DNA of 53,761 bases, taken from positions 1 to 53,761 of the forward strand of contig JAMDDE010000043.1 in assembly GCA_023489235.1 (NCBI GenBank), given 5' to 3'. Every line of letters begins with the position of its first letter. Position 1 is the stretch's first letter. The translations under genes and the position numbers were made by a program. The notes beneath the pieces are model-generated. The model searched no databases and was not told the DNA's origin. It saw only the letters and a program-made list of their open reading frames with translations. The stretch is from Actinomycetota bacterium. Its GTDB lineage: Bacteria > Actinomycetota > Acidimicrobiia > Acidimicrobiales > JAMDDE01. Below, one piece after another: positions 1 through 8,871 of the stretch.

Positions 1-702
1 CCTCTCCTTGCCGATAGCCTTTTCCTGGTCAACGGCGCTCCGGTCCAGCAAGGCAAGCACTGCGTCTCGGGCGGCATCGGCATCGCCCTTCTTCACCGCC
101 TCCAATACAGCGAGATGATCAGGAACAGGATCTCGCCACTCCGTCCCGCCATGAACCAGCTCGTCCCTCGCCCGCAACCCTACTTCTATAACGGCTTGTA
201 TGCGCTCCAATATCTCGTTATGCGCAGCAGCCAGCAACGCCTTGTGGAAGTTCGCATCTGCATTTACAGCAGAACCCGAGTCGCGGCCAGCAGCACGCAT
301 CTCCTCCACTGCCTTCTCCAGACTCTTCAAGTCCTCGTCCGTCCTGCGTTGAGCAGCCAAGCTCGCCCCCGCAGGCTCCACTATCCTTCTTACCTCGGCA
401 AGTCTGTCCAGGAGATCCCAGTCGGTAACCGCCTCGAATCTCCACTGCAACAGGTCGGGGTCGAGCAGACTCCAATCGCTTCGTGGTCGGACCATGGTAC
501 CACGGTTGGGGCGCGCATCCACCATACCCTTGGCGGCCAATACCCTCAATGCCTCTCTGATGACCGTCCGAGAGGCTCCGAGTTCGATCTCGAGCTGATG
601 GGGATCGATGACTTCGCCAGCCCCATACTGACCGAGAAGTATTCGTTCAGCTACGGTGCGAACTACATATCTGTGCAGTCCTCGCTCTATTTGACGCGGC
701 AT
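1..702 (-). CDS. GntR/FadR-family transcriptional regulator, 3' end cut by window edge
   Basis: The minus-strand frame is open from ATG at 702 to the first base of the window (234 codons, no stop), so the gene runs off the left edge. It starts MPRQIERGLHRYVVRTVAER and shows a winged-helix GntR head (ELGASRTVIREALRVLAAKG, about residues 39-58), followed by a helical FCD-type ligand domain with ADANFHKALLAAAHNEIL (about residues 148-165). Such proteins are dimeric DNA-binding repressors or activators that respond to small carboxylates, sugars or acyl-CoAs; the ligand cannot be read here. A purine-rich stretch (AAGGGGAG) lies about 10-15 bases before the ATG and an in-frame stop lies just upstream, which supports this start. 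The regulated genes are probably outside the window or under control of the repeat-bearing spacer at 703-1220. Confidence 0.9.
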   Translation of the reverse strand, partial: MPRQIERGLHRYVVRTVAERILLGQYGAGEVIDPHQLEIELGASRTVIREALRVLAAKGMVDARPNRGTMVRPRSDWSLLDPDLLQWRFEAVTDWDLLDRLAEVRRIVEPAGASLAAQRRTDEDLKSLEKAVEEMRAAGRDSGSAVNADANFHKALLAAAHNEILERIQAVIEVGLRARDELVHGGTEWRDPVPDHLAVLEAVKKGDADAARDAVLALLDRSAVDQEKAIGKER

Positions 703-1220
703 ATAAGCTATCTTCTCCCCTTCAACTCATCTTCATTATTTCCGTTAATACTGCAATTATGTTATCACACTCTGTTGCAACTTCCTCAAATATTGCACTA
801 GATGTGGTGAGAGCAACTCAATCACGGATAAAACATCTGATTGAGTAGGTATTTCTACATTTTGAATCTCTCTATAAAAAATTTTTAAGGTGAACCATGA
901 ATATCAATGCAACTACATACTACCGCTTAACATCTTATCAGAGTAAATGATGAAGCACGTACAAGCTTCTCTCCATACAGCAGAAAATCCACTCCCTCTT
1001 CCATCCTCAACCTCTTCCACTTCCACGAAAAGACTGACCGAGCTACCAGAACAAACACTGAACTTGCGTATAGGGCCCTTAGTCCCTAGTACTACTGCAG
1101 CTTTAGCGCGATGATTCGAATTGCTTGGTTGCTAGCACTCATGACTTGAGAGGTACAAGCATGAGCACAGTCCAAGGAGACCGCTAGATTACTGAGTAGG
1201 TGCCAACAAGGGGGGACAAG
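703..1220. other. Intergenic region with a 9-bp inverted repeat
   Basis: This 518-bp spacer separates the divergent GntR regulator and the reductase gene. It is AT-rich in its left half. The clearest structure is a perfect inverted repeat ACTCAATCA (816-824) / TGATTGAGT (838-846) with a 13-base centre, which could be an operator or a hairpin. No coding ORF was found. Confidence 0.5.
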
Positions 1221-1790
1221 GTGCCACAGGTACAGGTGCATGGAAATGCCAAGGGACGAATGAGGCTACCCATTCACCCGCCTCCTCCACCGCCGCGATG
1301 GTTGATGTCCTTCCTAGCTCGCGTAGAGAACCTGCTCTACCGTTACACCGGTCATACATTTGGAGGAATGGTCGCGGGAGTACCTGTCATGTTGCTCACT
1401 ACCCAGTGCAGACGCAAACAAGCAGAGCACACGGTACCGGTTGCCTTTCTCGTCGATGGAGATGACTTCATCGTAGTGGCAGGGAACGCCGGATCCATTC
1501 ATAACCCTGGCTGGTACTACAACTTGATGGCCTGTCCTGTGGCCACCGTGGAGATCGGAGAGGTGCAGCTAGAGGTGGTGGCCTCGCGGATAAAGGGAGA
1601 GGAGCTGGCCAAGTTGTGGCCAGCCTTGGAGGAACGCCTCGCTCCTCTTCACTTCTATGTCCAGCGCACCTTGACAAAAAGGAGCATGCCGGTAATTAGG
1701 CTTTCTACCCATGGATGGCTTCGTTCACTGACCGGCAAGCTCTCGCTGGACCCCTACCAGATAACCATTCAGTCGATCCAGGGAACTTAG
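1221..1790 (+). CDS. Nitroreductase/quinone reductase family protein (deazaflavin F420-dependent type)
   Basis: The protein matches the DUF385/Ddn split-barrel family of F420H2-dependent quinone or nitro reductases. The family pattern is visible: GVPVMLLTTQCRRKQAEHTV, then DGDDFIVVAGNAGS, then HNPGWYYNLMACPVATVEI. Known members reduce quinones or nitro compounds with F420H2 or act as small membrane-associated oxidoreductases; the substrate here is unknown. The open frame extends upstream to a GTG at 1200, but GTG at 1221 is preferred because AAGGGGGGAC sits 4-6 bases before it, giving 190 residues. A proline run (PPPPPP) follows near residue 25, an odd but not disruptive feature. The gene is convergent with ftsY and its stop overlaps the ftsY end by a few bases. 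It is not part of an obvious operon. Confidence 0.85.
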   Translation: MPQVQVHGNAKGRMRLPIHPPPPPPRWLMSFLARVENLLYRYTGHTFGGMVAGVPVMLLTTQCRRKQAEHTVPVAFLVDGDDFIVVAGNAGSIHNPGWYYNLMACPVATVEIGEVQLEVVASRIKGEELAKLWPALEERLAPLHFYVQRTLTKRSMPVIRLSTHGWLRSLTGKLSLDPYQITIQSIQGT

Positions 1791-3184
1791 AACAAAGCCT
1801 CTACGAACTCCTTTGGATCGAACTCCACGAGATCGGACGGGCTCTCTCCAATCCCTACCAGTTTGACCGGTACGCCCAACTCGGACTCGATGGCAACCAC
1901 AATTCCCCCTTTGGCCGTTCCATCCAGTTTGGTGAGCACAACCCCTGTGACTCCAACAGCCTCGGCAAACTGGCGCGCTTGGGTCAGCCCATTCTGTCCT
2001 GTAGTGGCATCGATAACTAGCAGGACTTCACTGAGAGACCCCGCAGACCTCTCCGCTACTCGCTTTATCTTCTTCAGTTCCTCCATGAGATTGACCTTGG
2101 TATGAAGGCGGCCAGCGGTGTCGGCTAGAACCAGCTCATACCCACGGGCAACTGCCTTTTCCACAGCGTCATAGACAACAGCACCTGGATCACCTCCCTC
2201 AGTGCCCTTCACTATGTCCACCCCAACCATCTGCGCCCACTGAGCCAACTGGTCAACTGCTGCAGCTCTGAACGTATCGGCAGCGGCTAACACTACTCTC
2301 CTGCCGGCAGCCTTCTCCTTGAGAGCGAGCTTACCGATAGTAGTAGTCTTGCCTACCCCATTTACTCCTACGAACAGCCAGATATTGGTAACTCCCTGCT
2401 CGATCTTCAAGGAAGTCGAACCAGGAACGGAGCTACTGCTCTCTTTGGAGGCGTTCTCACTAGAGTTGGATACATTCGACAGAACTGATACGAGCTCATC
2501 CTTCAAGATATCCAACACAATCGAGGAGGCAGCCGATGATCCCTCGGCCGCCCTTGACCTTACCTTGGCCAGCAATGATTGAGTGGTGGCTACGCCCACA
2601 TCGGCACGGATCAGAGCCTCCTCTAGTTCCTCCCAGCTCTCTTCGCTAATTGCAGATCTGGTTCTCAAGGAAGCCACATAGCCAGACATGAGTTGTCGTA
2701 CCTTGCCTAGCCGATCCCTAAGCCGTGGCGTAACAGCCACCGCCTCTTCAGGGGAGAGTTGCTGGGCCTCGGAGGATGGTGAAGCACCTGATGGGGTAGT
2801 TATCGCAACAGCTTCCTCATAAGGAGCCTGCACTGCCTCCGTGTCTTCCTCGTCAATCGCCAAGTGCTCTTTGGCTACCTGCACATCCTGGGAGCCCACT
2901 TGCTCATCTTGAGAGGCTACCTGCACATCCTGGGAGCCCATCGGATGAACCCCCTTTCCAAGGAGCGAAGCATCCAGTCGTTCTCCAGCTGCACGTTCAG
3001 AGCCTTCCCCCACTTCGATAGAGCCAGTCAGGGTTCCAGTGGAGTATGGGGGTCGATCGAGGTCGGAAGGGATCGATCCACCAGATGACGTAAGCCTTCT
3101 ATGCCTATGTCTTGTGGCGACGACCACGGAGGTAATCGAAGCAATGATCACCACTACTGCTAGTACAACGATAACTACGATCAT
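1787..3184 (-). CDS. ftsY: Signal recognition particle receptor FtsY
   Basis: FtsY is the SRP receptor GTPase that delivers ribosome-nascent chain complexes to the Sec translocon. The 465-residue protein begins with a hydrophobic membrane segment (residues 1-23), then an acidic, low-complexity A domain of about 150 residues, then a four-helix N domain and the G domain. GTPase motifs are clear: GVNGVGKTTTIGKLA (P loop), DTAGRLHTKVNLMEELKK (G3), TKLDGTAKGG (G4). The ATG overlaps the smc stop as ATGA, so the two are translationally coupled. An SQDVQVA unit is repeated in the A domain, from a 26-bp exact DNA repeat 42 bp apart (2873-2898 and 2915-2940). ffh, its usual partner gene, is not next to it here; the next gene is convergent. 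Confidence 0.97.
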   Translation of the reverse strand: MIVVIVVLAVVVIIASITSVVVATRHRHRRLTSSGGSIPSDLDRPPYSTGTLTGSIEVGEGSERAAGERLDASLLGKGVHPMGSQDVQVASQDEQVGSQDVQVAKEHLAIDEEDTEAVQAPYEEAVAITTPSGASPSSEAQQLSPEEAVAVTPRLRDRLGKVRQLMSGYVASLRTRSAISEESWEELEEALIRADVGVATTQSLLAKVRSRAAEGSSAASSIVLDILKDELVSVLSNVSNSSENASKESSSSVPGSTSLKIEQGVTNIWLFVGVNGVGKTTTIGKLALKEKAAGRRVVLAAADTFRAAAVDQLAQWAQMVGVDIVKGTEGGDPGAVVYDAVEKAVARGYELVLADTAGRLHTKVNLMEELKKIKRVAERSAGSLSEVLLVIDATTGQNGLTQARQFAEAVGVTGVVLTKLDGTAKGGIVVAIESELGVPVKLVGIGESPSDLVEFDPKEFVEALF

Positions 3185-6100
3185 CTCTGTCTCACCCTCT
3201 CACTTACTACCTTGGATGATCCACTGGGTTCCATGGTCACTCCATACAGCACATCTGCCATTTCCATGGTCCGCTTCTGGTGGCTCACCACGATGAGTTG
3301 TGCATTGCTTCGAAACTCCTCGAGCAAGTTCAGGAATCGCTGAAGATTGACATCGTCCAGTGCAGCTTCAACCTCGTCGACTATGTAGAAAGGCGACGGT
3401 CTGGCACTGAACACGGCAAAGAGGAAGGCCAAGGCCACCAACGACCTCTCTCCCCCCGAGAGAAGCGATATCCTGCGCACGGTCTTGCCCCGAGGATGCA
3501 CTTCTATGTCGATCCCTGTCTCCAGCAGATTATCGGGGTCGGTAAGCACAAGCCTTCCTGTACCTCCACTGAAGAGCACGTCTATCAGATGGGAGAACTG
3601 CGCACCTATCTCCTCCAATGCCGTAGATAATACAGAGGACATCTCCTCGTCGACTGCTCTTATCACTGAGGTGAGCTCGGCCTTGCTGGATCGTACATCT
3701 TCCATCTGGGCTTCCATGAGATCGGCTCGTGCCCTGGTCTCCTCCAGCTCCTGCACCGCGAGATGATTCACTGGACCTATGCGAGCTATCTCCTCCTCCA
3801 GCTGCGCGATGTACCCCTCCAAGCTCACGCCCTCCGGTATCTCTACCTCTTCAACGGATCCAAACCCAGCAGAGACTGGGTCGATGATGTCCGTGATCGT
3901 ATCGGGAATAGAACTGGTTGTTCCTTTGTTACTCTCATCTGCTTCGGCAAGGCGCAGCCGTAAGGTGCGGAGGGCAGCCTCCCCTCTGACTCGAACCTCT
4001 GTATCCTCTAACTCTATCTGCCTCTTCTCCTGCTCTATCTCTTCCAGCGCATGCTCCAGCTCTTCTCGAGACCTTGTTATGGCGGACAGATGCTCCTCCA
4101 AAGTAGCCAGAGCCTTCAAGTGATGCTCCTTGCGCTCATGAAGGGATGCGGACAAGGCATTGAGGGTCGTCAGGTACTCCTCGGTCTTCTCCAGGAGAAG
4201 CCCCAGTATACTGGAGAGCTGTTCAGCGGTAAGGCCCCCAGTGAGAGTCCCCCTCTGTGCGTTCAGCTCTTCGAGTCTTTGGTCGATCTGTGCAATCCTG
4301 GCCTCCAGGAACGAGCTGCGTTCGGTCACTACGGCAATTCGTCTGGACAACTCATCGAGCGAAGTACGCAACTGATTCCTTTCCGAGACAGCTCGAGCAC
4401 GCACAGAGCGTAGATCGTTCAGTTCCGCCCTTGTCTTGGCCGCTCTCTCCAATGCCTCAGGTAGCTCAGCTTCCAGCGCAGCCACTTTCGACCTCTCCTT
4501 CTCCCAGCTAGCTACCAGCTCATCCCTTGCTGCAGCAGCCTCTGCCCTATCCTCTCGAACTGCTTCGAGCTGAGCTGAGTCAGAGGAGAGTACTCTGTCC
4601 AAGTCCTTCAGTCTGCTTCGACCATCCTCTACTAGCTGGGTCAACTCCGCTAACTTCTGGTGGAGCTCATCAACCTCTCCTACAGCACGGTCATAAGCTG
4701 TCTTTGCTGCGCTCAGCTGCAGGCTAACGCTCTCTGTCCGGTTCTTCAGTTCTTCTACCATGGAAGCAGTGGCCAGGTGGAACTTCCTTCTCGGCCTCCA
4801 GCCGTCCAGGGCAAATCGATCACCTTCCAGGGTCACCACGACGAGCTCAGGATGCTCACCGGCGAGATGAGCAGCTGCCTGCCAGTCTTGCTTGACAACA
4901 ACCACCTTGGAGAGCAGGAATCCAAGCAGAGCATCCAAGAGGGGGTGATCGGAACGTACATGCCTGTCAAGCCGTTCATACGGCTCGCTGTCATCGCTTG
5001 GATTGCCAAGGGTGTCATAAGGGCCAAGAGACAGATTGTCGACTGGGCTGGTTGAATCTCTGGCTGCACTCTCATTGCTTTTTACGGCGAACCGAGCACT
5101 GTCAGCTAATACGACTGTTCCAGCTTGTTCTGCCTGGCGAAGTTGGGCAATTGCTGCAATAGCAGATTGAAAGTCCCCTGCTACCACGGAGGCGAGAGTA
5201 CTGCCTATAGCTGCTGCAAAGGCCAACTCCCAGCCTTGGTCCACCTTGACCAAGTCCCCCAGGACCCCCAGTATTCCTTCGCCTCTCTCACCCTCGTCCC
5301 AGGAAATTGAGTAGGCTCCACTTGCCTCCCGTACTGCTTGCAGTGCCTCCGAGAGGGCTTGGACGCGCATCTGGAGAGAGCTCTGCTCGTGCTCCAGCTC
5401 GTCTACTCGTTCAGCCGCTCTATGCTGCTCAGCAACTGCTTCTTCGTAGCTTGCTCGCCAATGAGAAAGCTCCTCCTCTGTCCTGGCCAACTGCTCCTCT
5501 ATGGAGGACCATTCACTCCTAGCCAGATCAATCCGATTGATGAGCTCGTCCATTCGTTTGTCCAAAGCATCGAGTCGACGTCTCTCCCTCTCTACCGCCT
5601 CAGCCCTTACCTCTACGGCCATCTTGGCGTTCCTCACTTCAGCCAAGAGGAGTTCTTCACTTCTACTTGCATCGTTGGCCTTGCTGGTCTCAGCCAGTGC
5701 AGAATCGAGAGCTGCCACTTTGGATGACGCTTGCTTCTCGGCAGCATTGAGCTCTTCCTCCTGATTCCTCGCCTCGGCCAAGGATCTTCGAGAGCTCTCC
5801 ACCTCCACCGCTAGAGCATCCCTCTCTGCTTGCAGCTGGGCCATCTCTGAGGCAGTCCTCTCCCAGCGCTCTTTGGAGTCCAAAGAGCGCTGGCGCTCCT
5901 TCAATACGAAGATCAAGCTGCGGGCCCGCTCCTCCAAGGTACGAACCTTGGACAACATCTGACTGGGATCATCCTCTCTCCGTGCGACAAGTTCCTCGTT
6001 CAATAGCTCGAAGCGCTTTTTCAAGTCCTCCAACTGTTCGAGCAGCTTCGAACTACTTTCCTCCAGCTCCTCCAGGCGAAGGGAGATCTGCTGGTGACGA

Positions 6101-6816
6101 GAGCTCAACCTATCGAGTTCTTCCTTTGCAGCCATGATCCTCAAAAGCTGCAGTCGAGAGCTGGCCTCGTTGTAAGCTCTTGCTGCAGAGGCCTGTCTCT
6201 CCAGGGGCCTCATGCGCCTCTTTACCTCCTTGGCCAGCTCCGTCAAACGACTCAAATTCTCGGATACCTCGTCCAGTCGACGAACGGCTCTTTCCCGTCG
6301 TCTACGGTACTTGACCACCGAGGCAGCCTCCTCGATAACTGCTCGTCTATCCTCTGGATGGGCATTCAATATGCTATCCAGTTGTCCTTGGCTAACGATG
6401 AGGTGCTGGCGACGACCTACCCCTGTATCCGCAAGCAGCTCTTGGATGTCCAGGAGCCTACAGGGCCTCCCGTTGATGGCATACTCGCTCTCTCCTGAAC
6501 GAAATAGTGTTCTGGATATGGTTATCTCGGACATGTCGATTGGCACCCGCCCATCGGAGTTGTCCAAAGTAAGCAGAACCTCCGCTCTTCCCAAGGAGTG
6601 TCTCTTGGGGGATCCCATGAAAATAACATCCTCCATCTTTGCCGAGCGGAGAGCAGATGGACCTTGTGCTCCCAGAACCCACGCCACAGCGTCCACGATG
6701 TTGGACTTCCCGCTTCCGTTCGGCCCCACGACTACCGTCATGCCCGGCTCGAACTCCAGCGTGGCAGGATCGGCAAACGACTTGAATCCCTTGAGCGTGA
6801 GTGCCTTCAAAAACAC
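3181..6816 (-). CDS. smc: Chromosome segregation protein SMC
   Basis: SMC is the ATP-driven ring that, with ScpA/ScpB, condenses and organises the chromosome. The 1211-residue length fits the bacterial family. It shows Walker A GPNGSGKSNIVDAVAWVLG near residue 32, long heptad coiled coils, a central hinge (about residues 510-670, beginning EGILGVLGDLVKVDQGWELA), returning coiled coils, the ABC signature LLSGGERSLVALAFLFAVF and the D-loop/Walker B region FYIVDEVEAALDD near the C terminus. The hinge has a charged, low-similarity insertion after TVVLADSARF. It sits between mutM (6-bp gap) and ftsY (4-bp overlap) in one minus-strand operon. scpA and scpB are not in this window. Confidence 0.97.
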   Translation of the reverse strand: MFLKALTLKGFKSFADPATLEFEPGMTVVVGPNGSGKSNIVDAVAWVLGAQGPSALRSAKMEDVIFMGSPKRHSLGRAEVLLTLDNSDGRVPIDMSEITISRTLFRSGESEYAINGRPCRLLDIQELLADTGVGRRQHLIVSQGQLDSILNAHPEDRRAVIEEAASVVKYRRRRERAVRRLDEVSENLSRLTELAKEVKRRMRPLERQASAARAYNEASSRLQLLRIMAAKEELDRLSSRHQQISLRLEELEESSSKLLEQLEDLKKRFELLNEELVARREDDPSQMLSKVRTLEERARSLIFVLKERQRSLDSKERWERTASEMAQLQAERDALAVEVESSRRSLAEARNQEEELNAAEKQASSKVAALDSALAETSKANDASRSEELLLAEVRNAKMAVEVRAEAVERERRRLDALDKRMDELINRIDLARSEWSSIEEQLARTEEELSHWRASYEEAVAEQHRAAERVDELEHEQSSLQMRVQALSEALQAVREASGAYSISWDEGERGEGILGVLGDLVKVDQGWELAFAAAIGSTLASVVAGDFQSAIAAIAQLRQAEQAGTVVLADSARFAVKSNESAARDSTSPVDNLSLGPYDTLGNPSDDSEPYERLDRHVRSDHPLLDALLGFLLSKVVVVKQDWQAAAHLAGEHPELVVVTLEGDRFALDGWRPRRKFHLATASMVEELKNRTESVSLQLSAAKTAYDRAVGEVDELHQKLAELTQLVEDGRSRLKDLDRVLSSDSAQLEAVREDRAEAAAARDELVASWEKERSKVAALEAELPEALERAAKTRAELNDLRSVRARAVSERNQLRTSLDELSRRIAVVTERSSFLEARIAQIDQRLEELNAQRGTLTGGLTAEQLSSILGLLLEKTEEYLTTLNALSASLHERKEHHLKALATLEEHLSAITRSREELEHALEEIEQEKRQIELEDTEVRVRGEAALRTLRLRLAEADESNKGTTSSIPDTITDIIDPVSAGFGSVEEVEIPEGVSLEGYIAQLEEEIARIGPVNHLAVQELEETRARADLMEAQMEDVRSSKAELTSVIRAVDEEMSSVLSTALEEIGAQFSHLIDVLFSGGTGRLVLTDPDNLLETGIDIEVHPRGKTVRRISLLSGGERSLVALAFLFAVFSARPSPFYIVDEVEAALDDVNLQRFLNLLEEFRSNAQLIVVSHQKRTMEMADVLYGVTMEPSGSSKVVSERVRQR

Positions 6817-6822
6817 GGCCGT

Positions 6823-7665
6823 TTATACTTGGCACTTCTCGCAGTAGTAGGTAGACCGCCCTCCTACTTTGGCCTTCACTATGGGACTACGGCATCTGCG
6901 ACAAAGCTTGCCCTCCCGGCCATAAACTCGGTGTTGGCTCTGGAACTCGCCAATATCTCCAAAGATGTCCTTGTACTGCTCGTCCCCGAGCGACGATCCC
7001 TTGTGCTTCAGGGCATCAGTTAAGGTCTCCACCATGGCCCTGTAGAGGCGGCGGATCTCCTGTGCGGTCAAACTGTCCGAACTGCGATCATAGCGAAGTC
7101 CAGCAGCGAAAAGGATCTCGTCAGAATATATGTTTCCTATGCCGGCCACGAATCTCTGATCCATCAACAGGGGTTTGAGCATCGTCTTACGGGCCATGAG
7201 CAACCTACCGAACTCCGTCCAGCTCATGACCGTCTCCAGCGGATCAAAGCCAAGATGGGCCAGCTCCGGTATCTCCTCTTCGACCCTCTCGATAGAGACC
7301 ACGAACATCTCTCCGAAGGTTCGGGGATCTACGAAGCGTAGCTGGAAACCTTGGGACAAACCAATGACCACATGGGTGTGTGGTTCCAACGGTTCCTTGG
7401 CCCCTTTGGGCTTGAGAAGCAACTGGCCACTCATCCCCAAGTGAACAACCAGTACATTCTTGGCGTCCAAACCAATCAACAGGTACTTGCCACGCCTTTT
7501 GGCATAGGCCAGCTTCTTGCCCTCCAGAGCAGCTATGAACTCCTCGGGACTCTCGTGACGACGCACCGAACGCCTTCCGAACACTTCGACGGTTCTGATG
7601 CGTTTACCCAACAGCTCATGTTCCAGCTCTCGCCGAATTGTCTCTACTTCAGGAAGCTCGGGCAT
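6823..7665 (-). CDS. mutM: Formamidopyrimidine-DNA glycosylase (Fpg/MutM)
   Basis: This bifunctional base-excision enzyme removes 8-oxoguanine and other oxidised purines and cleaves the resulting AP site. The start MPELPEVE is diagnostic because Pro2 and Glu3 are catalytic. A conserved lysine lies in AYAKRRGKYLLI, the helix-two-turn-helix is around DQRFVAGIGNIYSDEILFAA, and a C-terminal zinc finger is complete (CRRC about 20 residues before CEKC). Length (280) is normal. It lies between rnc and smc in the operon, the common actinobacterial order, and is probably cotranscribed with them. Confidence 0.97.
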   Translation of the reverse strand: MPELPEVETIRRELEHELLGKRIRTVEVFGRRSVRRHESPEEFIAALEGKKLAYAKRRGKYLLIGLDAKNVLVVHLGMSGQLLLKPKGAKEPLEPHTHVVIGLSQGFQLRFVDPRTFGEMFVVSIERVEEEIPELAHLGFDPLETVMSWTEFGRLLMARKTMLKPLLMDQRFVAGIGNIYSDEILFAAGLRYDRSSDSLTAQEIRRLYRAMVETLTDALKHKGSSLGDEQYKDIFGDIGEFQSQHRVYGREGKLCRRCRSPIVKAKVGGRSTYYCEKCQV

Positions 7666-7692
7666 GGCTAATCCTCTTTTTTAAGTTGACTG

Positions 7693-8457
7693 TCACTCTG
7701 ACACATCTTCTCTGTTCTCGCCACCCTCGCTTTTCACATCCCAGTGCTCGATAGAGGAACTATCTCTCATTGTATGCCAAGCCACTCGAGCCGCCTCCTG
7801 TTCGGCCTCTTTCTTGGATCTACCGATACCTACCCCCACCTGCTGATCGTTGATGTAGACCTCGGCCCGATATCTCCTGTCGTGATCCGGTCCTGATCCG
7901 ACCACGTTGTAAACAGGGGCATCATACCCCATCTGCACTACCATCTCCTGTAGTCGGGTCTTGAAGTCACTCCCCCCGGGGGATTGAGCCGACTCAACGA
8001 TGGTATCCTCCAGCATCCCCAGTACGAATCTACTTGCAGATTGCAACCCACCGTCCAAGTACAAGGCGCCGATCACGGCCTCGAAGGTATCTGCAAGTAT
8101 CGACTCCTTCTCCCGTCCTCCAGAGGCATCCTCACCTTTGCCTAGTTTAACTACGGAGCCAAGAGAACACTCCTTGGCTACTTGTGCCAAGGAACGGGTG
8201 CTGACTACTGTTGCTCGCAGCTTGGCTAGATCTCCTTCGTTCAACTCTGGATACATATTGTAGATGTAGTCTGTCACTATCACTCCCACGACAGCATCAC
8301 CCAAGAACTCGAGCCGCTCATTGGAGGGTACTCGACCAGCTTCCGCACAAAACGATCTATGCGATAGAGCGGTCTCCAACAACGCGGGGTTGTTGAAGCG
8401 ATACCCAATGCGCCTCTGAAGCTGGAGGATGGAACCGTCTTGATCTACCCAGGACAT
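7693..8457 (-). CDS. rnc: Ribonuclease III
   Basis: RNase III cuts double-stranded RNA during rRNA maturation and mRNA control. The signature NERLEFLGDAVVGVIVTDYI and the later DTFEAVIGALYLDGG carry the acidic metal-binding residues, and a dsRNA-binding domain fills the C-terminal third (DFKTRLQEMVVQMGYDAP, then KKEAEQEAARVAWHTM). The open frame reaches 8538, overlapping acpP by 29 bases, but ATG at 8457 (MSWVDQDGSILQLQRRIGYR) is preferred because AGGGGAT precedes it by about 8 bases and the family N terminus starts there; this gives 254 residues. A short acidic tail ends the protein. The order acpP-rnc-mutM-smc is classical. Confidence 0.95.
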   Translation of the reverse strand: MSWVDQDGSILQLQRRIGYRFNNPALLETALSHRSFCAEAGRVPSNERLEFLGDAVVGVIVTDYIYNMYPELNEGDLAKLRATVVSTRSLAQVAKECSLGSVVKLGKGEDASGGREKESILADTFEAVIGALYLDGGLQSASRFVLGMLEDTIVESAQSPGGSDFKTRLQEMVVQMGYDAPVYNVVGSGPDHDRRYRAEVYINDQQVGVGIGRSKKEAEQEAARVAWHTMRDSSSIEHWDVKSEGGENREDVSE

Positions 8458-8509
8458 CGGATCATCCCCTGCCTCTTCATCCGGCAACCGATGTCCCTTG
8501 GACAACCTT

Positions 8510-8809
8510 CTAGGACTCTCCGAACTCGCTGAGCACATAATCTACAGCATCGCGTACGGTAATCAGCCCCTCTAGGTCCTCGTCCTCTATCCGGAAACCA
8601 GCGATGCGCTCACTCAGATCTGCTTCAAGAGCCTCGACCAGCTCTATCAAGGCCAAGGAGTCAGCTCCGAGGTCGTCACCGAACGATGATGATTCCGTGA
8701 TACGTTCAGGGTCGATCTCCAATATCTCGGCTAGTTCATCCCGAATCAGCTCGAATACTTCTCTCCGCTCTAACGGGGAACGGTTTGTATCAGTGTCGGC
8801 AGGCACCAT
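8510..8809 (-). CDS. acpP: Acyl carrier protein
   Basis: ACP carries growing acyl chains on a phosphopantetheine arm for fatty-acid synthesis. The attachment serine is Ser51 in DDLGADSLALIELVEALE, within the usual four-helix acidic protein. The 99-residue length is slightly long because of an N-terminal extension (MVPADTDTNRSPLERREV). The start is supported by GAGGAG just upstream of ATG 8809. It sits between plsX and rnc; the rnc reading frame begins near or inside its 3' end. ACP supplies the acyl groups that PlsX, the neighbouring gene product, converts to acyl phosphate. Confidence 0.93.
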   Translation of the reverse strand: MVPADTDTNRSPLERREVFELIRDELAEILEIDPERITESSSFGDDLGADSLALIELVEALEADLSERIAGFRIEDEDLEGLITVRDAVDYVLSEFGES

Positions 8810-8871
8810 ATCTCCTCAAGCTCGCATAACTTGCAACATGCATCCCTAGATAAACCAGATGATAATTGATT

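Noticed and set aside
115-801. 228-codon plus-strand ORF at the left end
   Set aside because: It is the antisense shadow of the GntR regulator, whose domains are clear on the minus strand; the plus-strand product is low complexity without a recognisable domain.
1200-1220. Earlier GTG start of the reductase
   Set aside because: The AAGGGGGGAC ribosome site lies between 1200 and 1221 and serves only the second GTG.
6212-6847. 211-codon plus-strand ORF
   Set aside because: It lies wholly opposite the N-terminal part of smc and the mutM end; its sequence is Ser/Arg-rich shadow.
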